DNA of 64,000 nucleotides from Elephas maximus indicus (taxonomy: Eukaryota > Chordata > Mammalia > Proboscidea > Elephantidae). The stretch lies in contig NC_064842.1 of the NCBI RefSeq assembly GCF_024166365.1, positions 22,105,001 to 22,169,000 on the forward strand, read 5' to 3'. Under the pieces are notes generated by a model, which saw only the letters and a program-made list of their open reading frames with translations, searched no databases and had not been told where the DNA came from. Both the position numbers and the translations under genes were made by a program. Below, in pieces: positions 23,906 through 34,878 of the stretch (position 1 is the stretch's first letter; every line of letters begins with the position of its first letter).

Positions 23906-24703
23906 TTCCAAGTCTGATCGTGTGATTCCTTTGATTAATCTCCTTCCTGCTCAGTCAGGCAAATGGGCTTTAGGGGAATTTGGAGAAAAAGTTTTATGGC
24001 CAGTTACAGCCCCTGAGTGAGTCCTTTGTGTATAAACTATCTTTCCTCAGTATTTTTCAATTTTTAAGTCTTAAGAATCTTTGTCAATTTGTCAGAAATT
24101 GAATGTTATTTTTAAATTCTACATTTACTGTATTATTAATGAAGCTACATATATTTTCTTGTCTATTAACCATTTTATACCTTCATCTATGAATAATTTT
24201 TTCGTGTGCTTAGCTTTTCTTTGGTGTCTTAACAATTTTCTTTAAAATATACACAGGCTGTTTATATATTAAGGGTATGAGTATTTATGGCAAATATTTT
24301 CCCAGTTCATGGTTTACCTATTTATTTATATTAGTTTCTTCTAAATAAAACCTTAGTAATTATTCATGTCTCAAGTTTAAAGCAACAATAAATAGACACG
24401 CATTTTAAAATTACTGGTTGCCAACTTAGCCTATTTCAAATAGCCCCTTATAGATTTTAATTTTTCTGATGCAGAGTCAAGACTTACACACATGGAACAC
24501 GTAAGAGTATTGCAGGCCAACGTAAAATCCAGAGCAAAGAATATGGCAAGGATTATAAAAGCCATAGAAAGCTTCAGAAAAAATGGGGGGATTATGTAAA
24601 TGCTGGAGGATGAGCTCAGTGGTCTCAAACAGATAAGTTTAACTCTACAAAAGCTTTGTATCATTATTATAATACATTTTTGGGTCAGTATATTTTAGGA
24701 GAT
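23906..24703. other. No recognised feature
   Basis: AT-rich, unique-looking DNA, possibly with unassignable old LINE remnants. Confidence 0.35.
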
Positions 24704-24822
24704 TTGTTGTTGTTGTTGTGGTTAGGTACTATCGAGTCGGTTTCAACTCATAGCAATCCTATGTACAACTGAACATAACACTGCCTGGTCCTACACAATC
24801 ATTGCTATGTTTGAGCCCATTG
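24704..24822 (-). mobile_element. RTE LINE 3' end, 5'-truncated
   Basis: Inverted RTE terminus: 'ttgttgttgttgttgtggtt', then 'actgcctggtcctacacaat'. About 119 bp. Confidence 0.85.
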
Positions 24823-24833
24823 GAAGATTCAGT

Positions 24834-25003
24834 CTAAAACAAAACCCAACCCACTGCCGTCGAGTCGATTCCGACTAATAGCGACCCTATAGGACAGGGT
24901 AGAACTGCCCCATAGTTTCCAAAGAGCGCCTGGCAGATTTGAACTGCAGACCTCTTGGTTAACGGCCTTAGCACTTAACCACTACGCCACCAGGGTTTCC
25001 AGA
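24834..25003 (-). mobile_element. AfroSINE-I, short form
   Basis: Well-preserved copy with most CpGs intact ('gccgtcgagtcgattccgac'). The TSD 'agattcagtcta' / 'agatttagtcta' flanks it. Confidence 0.92.
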
Positions 25004-25165
25004 TTTAGTCTAGTACAAATAAATGGCTGTAAGCCTTCCCATTTCTGAAAATGTCAGTGAGATGAGGTCCTCAAGCTTTGAAGAATTAAAAAAAAAGTTT
25101 TACTCTAGAAATACAATTTACTGCAGTCTTGCATATCTCCTAGTCTTAAAAAATAATTTACCAGT

Positions 25166-25685
25166 TGTTATGGATTCGATTGTGTCCCCCCAAAAATGTG
25201 TATCAGCTTGGCTAGGCCATGATTCGCTGGATTATGTGGTTGCCCACCATTTTGTGATCTGATGTGATAATCCTGTGTGTTGTAAATCCGAACCTCTATG
25301 ATGTTAATGAGGCAGGATTAGAGGCAGTTGTGTTAACGAGGCAGGACTCATTCTACAAGATTAGGTTATATCTTGAGTCAATCTCTTTTGAGATATAAAA
25401 GAGAGAAGCAAGCAGAGAGAACGGGGACCTCCTACCACCAAGAATGAAGATCCAGGAGGGATGTGTGTCTTTTGGACCTGGGGACCCCATGCTGAGAATC
25501 TCCTAGACCGGGGGAAGATTGATGACAAGGACCTTCCCCCAGAGCCAGCAGACAAAGCCTTCCCCTGGAGTTGGCACCCTGAATTCAGACTTCTAGCCTC
25601 CTAGATTGTAAGAGAATAAATTTCTCTTTGTTAAAGCCATCCACTTGTGATATTTCTATTATAGGAGCACTAGATAACTAAGACA
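25166..25685 (+). mobile_element. MaLR-like solo LTR with intact 5-bp TSD
   Basis: TG at 25166 and CA at 25684-25685. A perfect 5-bp TSD CCAGT lies at 25161-25165 and 25686-25690. The family ends 'tgttatggattcgattgtgt' and 'gataactaagaca' are present. It has no internal viral sequence, so it is a solo LTR. Confidence 0.88.
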
Positions 25686-25704
25686 CCAGTCCTATCTATC
25701 CATG

Positions 25705-25909
25705 GAGTACCTTGGTAGTGAAAACGATTAATGTGTTTGGCTACTAGTTAAAAGGTTGGAAGTTCAAGACCACTCAGAGATGCCTTGGAAGAATGACCTG
25801 GAGATCTACTTCAAAAACTCAGCCACTGAAAACCCTATGGAGTGCAATCCGACTTTGACACACATGCGGTCACCATGAGTCAGAATCGAATTGATGGCAA
25901 CTGGTTTAC
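25705..25909 (+). mobile_element. AfroSINE-II
   Basis: Body 'gacctggagatctacttca' and tail 'gtcagaatcgaattgatggc'. The head is diverged. Confidence 0.85.
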
Positions 25910-26054
25910 CTATGCATACTTCCTGACAGGCTACTGGGTCCTTTTCTATTGATTTGAAAGGGCCTGTTGTACTATTTTTATAAAAAGCTAAAATTCAGAG
26001 AGCCACTTAGGATTAATGGCAGGAGATTGGGTTGTCTTTTAGGTGACCAGGAAA

Positions 26055-26255
26055 TAATGGCTTCCTCAATACCAGGTGTGTGGGTTTTGGTGCCCCTTAA
26101 TTTCTATGAGCTTTGGTTGATTTGCCTATAAAATACAGATCATAATTTTTCCTCCCAGAGATGTGAAGATTAAATGAGATAACGTCTGCAAAAGTGCCTA
26201 GATAGTTATGGCATACAATAGTCACTCAATAAACATTTGTCCCCTTTGTCTTCCC
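26055..26255 (+). mobile_element. MIR SINE
   Basis: 'gaagattaaatgagataacg', then 'catacaatagtcactcaata' matches the MIR 3' half. Confidence 0.7.
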
Positions 26256-26363
26256 TTCACTGGGTCTATTTTAACATATCCAACATGAGGGCTTTGAAAT
26301 AGATGATCTCTGAGATCTCTTCCAAACTTACGAAATGTTTTTAAAATTCTATTGCCTTAATAA

Positions 26364-26570
26364 AGAGTCCTGGTGGCGCAGTGGTTAAGCACTTGGCTGC
26401 TAACTAAAAGTTTGGTGGTTTGAACCCACTAGCCACTCCGCTGAAGAAAGATGTGGCAGTCTGCTTCTGTAAAGTTTACAGCCTTGGAAACTCTACAGGG
26501 GCAACTCTACTCTGTCTTATAGGATCGCTATGAGTTGGAATTGACTAGACAGTAAAGTGTTTCTTTTTAA
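26364..26570 (+). mobile_element. AfroSINE-I, long form
   Basis: A box 'tggcgcagtggttaagca', long-form body 'gaagaaagatgtggcagtct', tail 'gctatgagttggaattgac'. Confidence 0.9.
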
Positions 26571-26575
26571 TTATG

Positions 26576-26645
26576 TTAATATATAAATGTATATGTGTAT
26601 ATACACATATACACATGCAGATACGCATATACATTGCTTGGTAAA
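26576..26645. repeat. TA/CA microsatellite with 26-bp palindrome
   Basis: Alternating TA/TG/CA steps. 26588-26613 is an exact palindrome, as expected by chance in such a tract. Confidence 0.85.
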
Positions 26646-26647
26646 AT

Positions 26648-26826
26648 AGACGGTCAGCAAATAAGAGGAAGATTCTCAATGGAATGGGTTGGCACAGTGG
26701 TTGCAATGATGGGTTCAAGCATAGCAATGATTGTGAGAATGGCACAGGACCAGGCAATGTTTCATTCTGTTGTGTATAGGATCACTATGAGTCAGAACCA
26801 ACTCGATGGCACCTAACAACAACAAC
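26648..26826 (+). mobile_element. RTE LINE 3' end, 5'-truncated
   Basis: 'aataagaggaagattctcaa', 'caggaccaggcaatgtttca', ending 'cacctaacaacaacaac'. Confidence 0.9.
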
Positions 26827-26834
26827 ATGTATAC

Positions 26835-27710
26835 ATACATATATGTACACGTATCTAACATCAAACTTGCCATTTTAACCATTTTTAAGTGTACAATTCA
26901 GTGACATTAACAACATTCAAGATGTTGTGTAACCATCGCCACTATGTCCAAAATGTTTCCATCTTCCCAAACAGAAATCCTGTATCCATTAAGCAGTAAC
27001 TGCCCATTCCGCTTTCCTCAGCCCCTGGTAGTCACTAATCTGCTTTGTTCTTTAGGTCTTTACTTATTGTAGATATTTCATATAAATACTATCGTACAAT
27101 ATTTGTCCTTTCATGTTTGCCTTATTTCACTTAGCATAATGTTTTCAAGGTTCATCCACGTCTGAGTATATATCAGAACTTCATTTCTCTTTATGGCTGA
27201 AAAATATTCCGTTGTGTGTGTATACCACATTTTCTTTATCCATTTCTCTGTTCATGAACACTTGGGTTGTTTCCACCTTTTGGCCATCGTGAGTAGTGTT
27301 GTACAGCTGTGTACACGTATCTGTTTGAGTCCCTGCTTTAATTCTTTTGGGTAATACAGAGAGGTAAATTTGCTGGGTCATATGGCAATTCTGGTAGGAG
27401 CCCTGGTGGCACAGTGGTTAAGCACTTGACTATTAAACAAAAGGTCAGTGGTTCGAAACCACCAGCTGCCCTGTGGAAGAAAGGTGTGGCAGTCTGCTTC
27501 CGTAAAGATTTACAGCCTTAGGAACCCTATAGGGGTGTTCTGCTCTGTCCCATAAGGTCACTGCGAGTTGAAATCGACTCAATGGCAACACATTTGGTTT
27601 TTGTTTTTTTAATGGTAATTCTATGTTTAACCTTTTAAGGAATATTTTCCACAGAGTCTGTACCATTTTACAATCCTACCAACAATGGTCAATGGCTACA
27701 ATTCCAAGAA
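26835..27710 (-). mobile_element. Old L1 3' region, split by a SINE
   Basis: Inverted L1 3' sequence: 'cacttagcataatgttttca', 'ttgggttgtttccacctttt', and continuing at 27612 with 'gtaccattttacaatcctac'. It is interrupted by the AfroSINE at 27393. Confidence 0.7.
27393..27611 (+). mobile_element. AfroSINE-I, long form
   Basis: Head 'gccctggtggcacagtggtt', body 'gaaaggtgtggcagtctgct', T-rich tail. TSD 'atggcaattct' (27382-27392) / 'atggtaattct' (27612-27622), inside L1. Confidence 0.92.
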
Positions 27711-27965
27711 ATATTTAACAAACAACTGACAACAGTGTTGGTAAGGCTGCAGGTCAACAATCGCAGGACTGTACCTTGGGAACACCTTTCTGGGCAGCCA
27801 CTTGTATCAATAGCTTTTAACAAGCAAACACCCTTTGACCCAATGGTTCAGTTCTAGGAATTTATCTTAAAGAAATTTTGTGGATCACTTTTTTTTTAGT
27901 AAATATTTACCTATAAAAACGTTGATCGCGGTGTTGTTTTTAATTAAAAAAAAATTAAAAAAGCC

Positions 27966-28529
<564 letters not shown>

Positions 28530-28578
28530 AAAAAAGCCACTCCAATGATTGAGTGATAGTTAAATTGTGCATTATCTA

Positions 28579-29028
28579 TTGCTGTTAATTTCCATGGAAC
28601 CAACTCCTACCCATGGCGAACTTATGTACAACAGAACAGAACATTACTCTCATAATCACCAACATAGTCAAGTCCATCCTTGTGGCTATTGTGCCCATCC
28701 CTGTCAACAAGGGTCTCCCTCATCCTTGTTGACCTTCTATCCTCCTCTATGATCGATCCCTCCTGAAGGCATGTCCAAAGCAAGCAAGCTGGACAGAGTT
28801 CTGGTGTAATTCATGAAGTTTTCATTGGCTAATTTTTTTTCTTTTTAATTTTCAGAAGTAGATTGCCAGGCCTTTCTTCCTAGCCTGTCTTAATCTGGAA
28901 GCTCTGCTGAAACCTGTCCATCATGGGTGGTGACTCTGCTGGTATTCAAAATACCAGCGGCACAGCTTCCGGCATCACAGCAACACACAAGCCGCGGAGC
29001 ACAGCAAGCTGACACATGGGTGGCTGCT
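28579..29028 (-). mobile_element. iRTE copy (internally deleted RTE derivative)
   Basis: Both RTE ends are joined at the shared junction ('gcatgtccaaagcaagcaag' on the + strand). TSD 'gcattatcta' (28569-28578) / 'gcgttatcta' (29029-29038). Contains an extra T-rich insertion near 28830-28850. Confidence 0.88.
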
Positions 29029-29330
29029 GCGTTATCTAGCCTGTCTTTAAAAGAGATGCTGTTAAAAAAAAAAAAATCCAGATAGGATAACGTTCAGAGT
29101 GTAGTGTTTATCAGAAAATAAAAGCAGATTAAATATAACACATGCCTTATGATCTCATCTTTGTTATAAGGAACAAACATCTATATGAAGAGGTAAAAAT
29201 GTGAAGGTTACACACCAAAATACTAACAGTGGTTACTTCTAGGTAGTAGTTCTACAGTTTGTTCTAAAGCTTTTTAGGGTAAATATATATTACCTTTGGA
29301 AAGAAAAAAGTCACAGAAATTATTTTTAAG

Positions 29331-30076
29331 TCTTTGCTACATGAAATAATGATTTAACATCCATTAAACGATATGTGGAATTAGCCTAGGCTTCTCCATC
29401 CTGTGGGTCCTCAAACCACGTGGGGAAGTAAAAAACTGATGAAATGGGGCCCGTATCTGCTCTTCACAGTGGAAAAATGACCTGGGTGGGCATTAATCTA
29501 CTAGTTCACAGTAGAAAATGCTTTCTCCCTGGGGACAGTCTGGGCCAGAGAGAAAGGGTCTAAGCACATGCTGTGGGCCAAAAGCCGCCTCAGCAGTGGC
29601 TCTGCTTTGTCCAATAATGGCAGAGCACTTCCTGTAGTCTGAAATGACAGGCTCCCTGTGTGTTTCCTGCTAATGGGCACTGAAAGCCTGGGCTTGGGGA
29701 GTTGACAGCATCCACACTAAACTTAAGAAATGGACACAGTCAGAGGAAATTAAGTTCCCTGTTAATTGACAGCATGTGGGTGTTCCGAGGAGGACCTGTG
29801 ACATGCTGTTTCTCATTTCTTTGGGGATCTAGAGCCAACTCATGGAGCTGGTCTTAAGTTCTTCCCCATGTTCCTACCTTGCTCTCAAATTCCTGGCTGC
29901 TTCCAACCCCTATCTTGGAGACTTCTTTAATTCAATTAACACTTCTAGAGCCCTCCTGTAAGTCAACGTTCTAGGTCTTGAGAATAAAAAGATGAGTAAT
30001 ATACTATCCAGGGGAAAGACATTAACATTTATTGGCACATAGTATAGTAATATTTATTGTGGGCCTGGTGCGGTGT
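29331..30076. other. No recognised feature
   Basis: Unique-looking DNA. No repeat or exon recognised. Confidence 0.4.
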
Positions 30077-30249
30077 TGGAGCCCTGGTGGCGCAGTGGTT
30101 TAAAACTCAGCCGCTAACCAAAAGGTCCACTGTTCAAATCCACCAGCTGCTCCTTGGAAACCCCATGGGACAGTTGAACTCTGTCCTATAGGGTCACTAT
30201 GAGTTGGAATAGACTCACAGCAAAGGATTTGATTTTTTTTTTTTTTTTG
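30077..30249 (+). mobile_element. AfroSINE-I, short form
   Basis: A box 'gtggcgcagtggtt', B box 'tgttcaaatcc', and a long T run at the 3' end. The flanks 'ggtgcggtgtt' / 'ggtatgttgtt' are a likely TSD. Confidence 0.9.
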
Positions 30250-30460
30250 GTATGTTGTTATACACTCTACACATTAATAGTTCATTTAGTCCTCACAACA
30301 TGCCAATTATGCATGATTTTCCAACACAATGGATGAGAAAACCAAGCTTCAGAAAGGCTAAGCTGCCCCCCAAGTTTGCTCAGGTCAGAAGTGGTGAGCC
30401 AGTGGTCACAGCCAGGCCTCCCTGCCTTCTGTGTGTGACACCGGAGGACGGATGGACCAA
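30250..30460 (-). mobile_element. MIR SINE
   Basis: 'catttagtcctcacaacatg', 'gatgagaaaaccaagcttca', 'cacagccaggcctccctgcc' match an inverted MIR. Confidence 0.65.
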
Positions 30461-30813
30461 CTCTGCCAGAGGACTGGGAAGGCAGGCCCTAAGGCTTTAA
30501 GGAGTTTCAGGAGTTTGCTAAAGTGAGAAATGGGGGGAGGGGGTCAAGGGAATGAACTGGATTTTTTTTTTTTTTTAAATCTTGTCACAGCCATCATCTT
30601 ATCTCCCACCGGCCAACTCACAATTCTGCATTTATTGGAGCAAAGTGCTAGGCAGTGGAGATTCAGTGGTAGGAAAAGCAGCATCTGTGACCTCGTGGAG
30701 CATAGACTAGCAGGAGTGGGCGCCATCATCTGAACCAAAAAAAAAGGAATGTAAAAAATTAACTGTAACAAGTGATGTAAGAGCTTAAAATCAGGGTGCT
30801 GAATTTAGGTGGG
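30461..30813. other. No recognised feature
   Basis: Unique-looking DNA with a T run near 30561-30576. Confidence 0.4.
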
Positions 30814-30972
30814 TGTGGTAGACAGAAAAATGATCCCCGAAGATGTCCAGGTCCTAATCCTCCAAACCTGTGAGTATGTCGCATGCATGGCAGGGGGAAT
30901 TAAGGTCCCTAATCAGTGGATCTTAGAATAGGAAGAGTATCATGGTTCATCTGAGTGGGCCCAATGTAGTCA

Positions 30973-31327
30973 CGTTGTTGTTAGAGGCCCCCAAGTCATG
31001 GTGACCCGATGCACAATGGAGTGAGACACTGCCCGGTCCTGTATCATCCCCACAGTCGGTTGTGGATAGGACCATTGTGATCCATAGGGTTTTCACTGAC
31101 TGTTTTTCAGATGTAGATCCCCAGGCCTTTCTTCCTAAAAAAAAAAATAAAAAATTCTTCCTAGTCCATCTTAATCTAGAAGTTCCACTGAAACCTGTTC
31201 AGCATCATAGCAACATGCAAGCCTCCACCGACAGACGAACAGTGGCTGCGTATGAGGTGCATCGGCTGGAATTCGAACCCAGGTCTCTCACATGGAAGAG
31301 GAGAATTCTACCCCTGAACACACTGCC
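30973..31327 (-). mobile_element. SINE with tRNA-Gly-like head and RTE-like body
   Basis: Read on the minus strand, it opens with a tRNA-Gly-like head. The B-box-like 'gggttcgaattcc' is inverted at 31268-31280, and 'gtagaattctcc' lies upstream of it. The body matches the RTE/iRTE 5' region ('aggtttcagtggaacttcta') and the tail matches the RTE 3' end. TSD 'cccaatgtagtca' (30960-30972) / 'cccaatgtaatca' (31328-31340). A T-rich run interrupts the body. Confidence 0.8.
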
Positions 31328-31340
31328 CCCAATGTAATCA

Positions 31341-31543
31341 TCTCAAAACCACACCAAACCAGCTGCTATCGATTTGATTCTGACTCATGGAGACCCCATG
31401 TGTGTCAGAGTAGAACTTGCGCTCTCTAGGGTTTTCAAAGCAGATTGCCAGGTCTTTCTTCCGAGGCACCTCTGGGTAGGTTCAAACTGCCAAGCTTTCC
31501 ATTACTAGTCAAGTGCTTAACCATTTGTACCACCCAGGTCCTT
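31341..31543 (-). mobile_element. AfroSINE-II
   Basis: Inverted tail 'ctgctatcgatttgattctg' and inverted head 'accatttgtaccacccaggt'. It lies within the MLT1 LTR. Confidence 0.87.
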
Positions 31544-31815
31544 AGTGGGGAAGAGGAGGCAGAGAATCCAGAGAAGGAGCTGTGAACACAGAAGCAGAGG
31601 TCATAGACTGGAATGATGGTTGGCTTTGAGGATGAAAGGGGGCCATGAGGCAAAGAACATGGGCAACCTCAAGAAGCTGAAAGAAAGGCAAGAAAACAAA
31701 TTCTCCCCTCAAGCTTCCAGAAAGGAATGCAGCCTTGATGACGTCTTGATTTTAGCCTAATGAGACCCATTACAGACTTCTGACCTCTAGAACTGTAGGA
31801 GAGCAAGTACAAAGT

Positions 31816-32413
31816 CAGTCCTCATTATCTGTGGATTCCGTGTTTGCGAATTCACCTATTTGTTAAAATTTATTTGTAAAATCAATACTCCTGGCACTTT
31901 CGTGCTCAGTCACGGGCAGGCCCAGAGCAGCCAAAAATTTGAGTTGCAGGTGCACCTGTTCCCAGTGATGACACAGTTAATACCCTGCCTTCATGTTTCT
32001 CCTCTCACACTGCAAATAAGTATCCCTTCTGTAGTCTATTTAGTGCCACATTTTTTGCTGGTGATTCTGCTGCAAATCGGCCCCCAAGCATAGAGCTGAA
32101 GTGCTGTCTAGTGTTCCTAGGTACAAGAAGGCTGCGATGTGCCTTACAGAGAAAATGCACGTGCTACAGAAGCTTGGCCCAGACATCGGTGACAGGGCTG
32201 CTGGCCGTGAGTTCAATGTTAATGAATCAACAATGTGTATTAAATAATGTATCTTCTCATCCAAGGACACATAAAACAAGGCTGTGTCTTGATCAGCGGA
32301 CAAAAACTCAGGAACCTAGCCCTATTTCCCCAGTTCAGTATTGGGCTCAGTATTTGCTAATTCAGTGTTCGCAGTGGCTTTATAGAACATGAGCCCTGCA
32401 AATAGCAGTACAC
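31816..32413 (+). mobile_element. Tigger-like (pogo superfamily) DNA transposon remnant
   Basis: The terminus 'cagtcctcattatctgtgg' resembles Tigger ends. An internal reading near 32195-32235 gives 'GREFNVNEST', like the helix-turn-helix of pogo-type transposases. It is interrupted by stops. Inserted within the MLT1 LTR. Confidence 0.6.
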
Positions 32414-32689
32414 TGTTTTAAACCACTAAGTTTGTGGTAACTCATTACAGCAGTAATAAGAAACTAATACAGTGGAAGTCCTGGAACTCTCTCAGGCTCT
32501 TGAACTGAGATCTGAATGAATCTTAGAAGTTGACCAAGTGAAGAGGGGGAAGGAGGAGTCCAGACAGACCTGGCCGGTGAGGTTGGAGCAATGGGAGGAG
32601 GCGTGGTGTCAGAGCCGGACAGCTATTGGCCCTTCTAAACGCAATAGAAATCCACCGAAAGGCTTAAACTAAGGATGGCATCATCAGGT

Positions 32690-33285
32690 TTTTGCTTACT
32701 ATGCTCTTAATCTCAGATGATTCCCCTACCTCACCTCACCTACTTTGTCTCACAGAGTGTTCGGAAATGCAAATCAGAGCAACCAGACACAATAAAAAAG
32801 GAAATATTAATAGATGGACCCTGATAGAATGGGAGAAAAATGTGAAGCAAAACCTCAAATGCCTAACGACAAAACAAAAGACAGAATGTACTGGACCTGT
32901 TGAGACTGGAGGACTCCCTGAGGCTGTTGCCTTTAGATACTCTTCAAACCTTGAACTGAAACTAACCTCGGAGGTCACCTAGTAGCTAAATAACTGATTG
33001 GCTCACAAAATAATGACTATCCCTCTCACGTACTGTGCACCTTTTAAAAATCTCCTGTATGGGATCAAATGGTCAACAACTACTTTAAAACAAAGATGAG
33101 AATGTCAGGGGGCAGGGAAACTAGATTAATAGAAATGGAACAACCAGAATGGAAATATTGAGACCTCATTGTCAAGAATGTAACCATTGTCACTGAAAAA
33201 TTTGTGTAGAAATTGTTGCATGGGAACCTAAACTGCTGTGTATACCTTGACCGAAAACATATTTTATTTTAAAAAAAGAAAAATA
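32690..33285 (+). mobile_element. Poly-A LINE 3'-end fragment (L1-like UTR, type C)
   Basis: Resembles the insert at 53480: 'atgggatcaaatggtcaaca', '..aatgtaaccattgtcactg', 'gtgtagaaattgttg', and an A-rich end. I infer an afrotherian L1 3' UTR, because it has a poly(A) tail and no coding sequence. Confidence 0.5.
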
Positions 33286-33365
33286 TTTCGGGAAGGGACT
33301 ACATGATAAACTCCAAAATCAACTACAGATTATTTGTGTGTTGTCCCCAGCCAGCCTCTCCTCCC

Positions 33366-33405
33366 ATAAAAAGACCCACTGCCATCAAGTCATTTCTGAC
33401 TCATA
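33366..33405 (-). mobile_element. AfroSINE-I tail fragment
   Basis: 'gacccactgccatcaagtca' then 'tttctgactcat' is the inverted SINE tail only. Confidence 0.65.
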
Positions 33406-33429
33406 CCTCCCATATAAGTAAGTAATTAA

Positions 33430-34065
33430 AAGTTGACGCTGTCTGGGATCTTAAAATCCTGTGAATGGCCATCTAGGACACTTCACTGGTCTCGCCCCTT
33501 CGGGAACAAGGAAGAATGAAGAAAACTAAAGGCACAAGGGAAAGATTGGTCCAAAGGACTAATAGGCCACATCTACCACGGCCTCCACCAGGCTGTGTCC
33601 AGTACAAGAAGATGGTGCCCAGCTACCACCACTGACTGCTCTAACAGGGATCACAATAGAGGGTCCTGGACAGAGCTGGAGAAATATGTAGAACAAAATT
33701 CTAACTCAAAATGAAAGACCAGACTTGCTGGACAGAGACTGGAGAAAGTCTGAGAGTATGCACCGTGGACATCCTTTCAGCTCAGTAATGAGGTCACTCC
33801 TGAGGTTCACCCTTCAGCCAAAGATTGAACAGGCCCATGGAACAAAACAAGACTAAAAGGGAGCACCAGCCCTTGGGCAGGGACTGGAAAGTAAGAGAGG
33901 ACAGAAAAGCCAGTAATAGGGAACCCAGGGTTGAGAAAGGAGAGTGTTGGCGTGTCATAGGGTCATTAGCCAACGTCATACAACGTGTGTGCTAACAGTT
34001 TGATGAGAAACTAGATTGTTCTGTAAACCTTCATCTGAAGTTCAATTAAAAAAAGAAAGAAGCTG
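33430..34065 (+). mobile_element. Poly-A LINE 3'-end fragment (L1-like UTR, type A)
   Basis: Shares long blocks with 62646-63172: 'agggtcctggacagagctgg', 'gaggttcacccttcagccaa', 'gtaaaccttcatctgaagtt', and an A-rich end. Non-coding; inferred L1 3' UTR. Confidence 0.55.
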
Positions 34066-34270
34066 ACGCTAATGCCAAGAAAAATCTGGTCAAAATTTAT
34101 TTTAAATAGTTGTGATTAGAGACTATAGTAACACAAGGTTTGCTCTCAAACTAAAGCCCAAGTGAAATCTGGAATAACAGGCAGGGAGTTTTCCGTTGAC
34201 CATTTAGTACAGTGTGACATCTAGTGGCCAAAGCTACCAATTCCCATTTCCCTCCTTGGCTTGATTTAGC

Positions 34271-34660
34271 TGAAAGCCCTGGCTGAACAGGGGCTAAGCG
34301 ATTGGCTGCTAACTGAAAAGTTGGTGGTTGGAACCCACCAGCAGCTGGGAGGGAGAAAGATGTGGTAGTCTGCTTCTGTAAAGATTAAAAACCAAATCAA
34401 ACCCACTGCTTTGGAGTCGATTCTGACTCAGTGACGCTATAGTACAGAGTAGAACTGCCCCGTAGGGTTTCCAAGGCTGTAAATTTTTATCGAAGCAAGC
34501 TGCCACATCTTTCTCCCATGGAGTGGTTGATGGGCTCCAACCACTGAGCTTTCGGTTAGCAGATGAGCGCTTTAAGCACTGCACCACCAGGGTTCCTTCT
34601 CTAAAGATTACAGCCTTGGGAACCCTGATGGGGCTGTTCTACTCTACGGTCTCTAACTGT
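34271..34660 (+). mobile_element. AfroSINE-I, long form, split by another SINE
   Basis: Left part 34271-34387 (head through 'tctgcttctgtaaagatta') and right part 34602-34660 ('cagccttgggaaccctgatg'). Interrupted by the SINE at 34388-34601. Confidence 0.88.
34388..34601 (-). mobile_element. AfroSINE-I, long form, nested in a SINE
   Basis: Complete inverted copy. Perfect 9-bp TSD 'taaagatta' at 34379-34387 and 34602-34610, inside the host SINE. Confidence 0.93.
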
Positions 34661-34878
34661 CACAATCATCTGGCTGGCACACAATAACAAGAGATAAAAT
34701 GGGCCTGTTAGTCAATAAACACTGAGTGAAGGAGGCATGTAAAACAGTAAACCAAGGACAGAAGGTGGGTTCAAGGATGAAAAATTATGTAAACTCTGTT
34801 CTCCTTGGAGCTTACAGACTCAGTAAAGAGTGTGGAAAGAAAAACGAGTACGTGTATACTACTGGGTGAGGATGGGAG

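Larger units (their letters stand above)
30814..32471 (+). mobile_element. MLT1-type MaLR LTR split by three insertions
   Basis: LTR pieces lie at 30814-30972, about 31544-31815 and about 32414-32471. They begin 'tgtggtagacagaaaaatga' and end 'ccactaagtttgtggtaact..gaaactaataca'. The flanks 'gtggg' / 'gtgga' suggest a 5-bp TSD. It is interrupted by a tRNA-Gly-headed SINE, an AfroSINE-II and a Tigger-like element. Confidence 0.8.

Noticed and set aside
26588-26613. 26-bp perfect palindrome
   Set aside because: It lies in an alternating TA/TG/CA microsatellite, where palindromes arise by composition.
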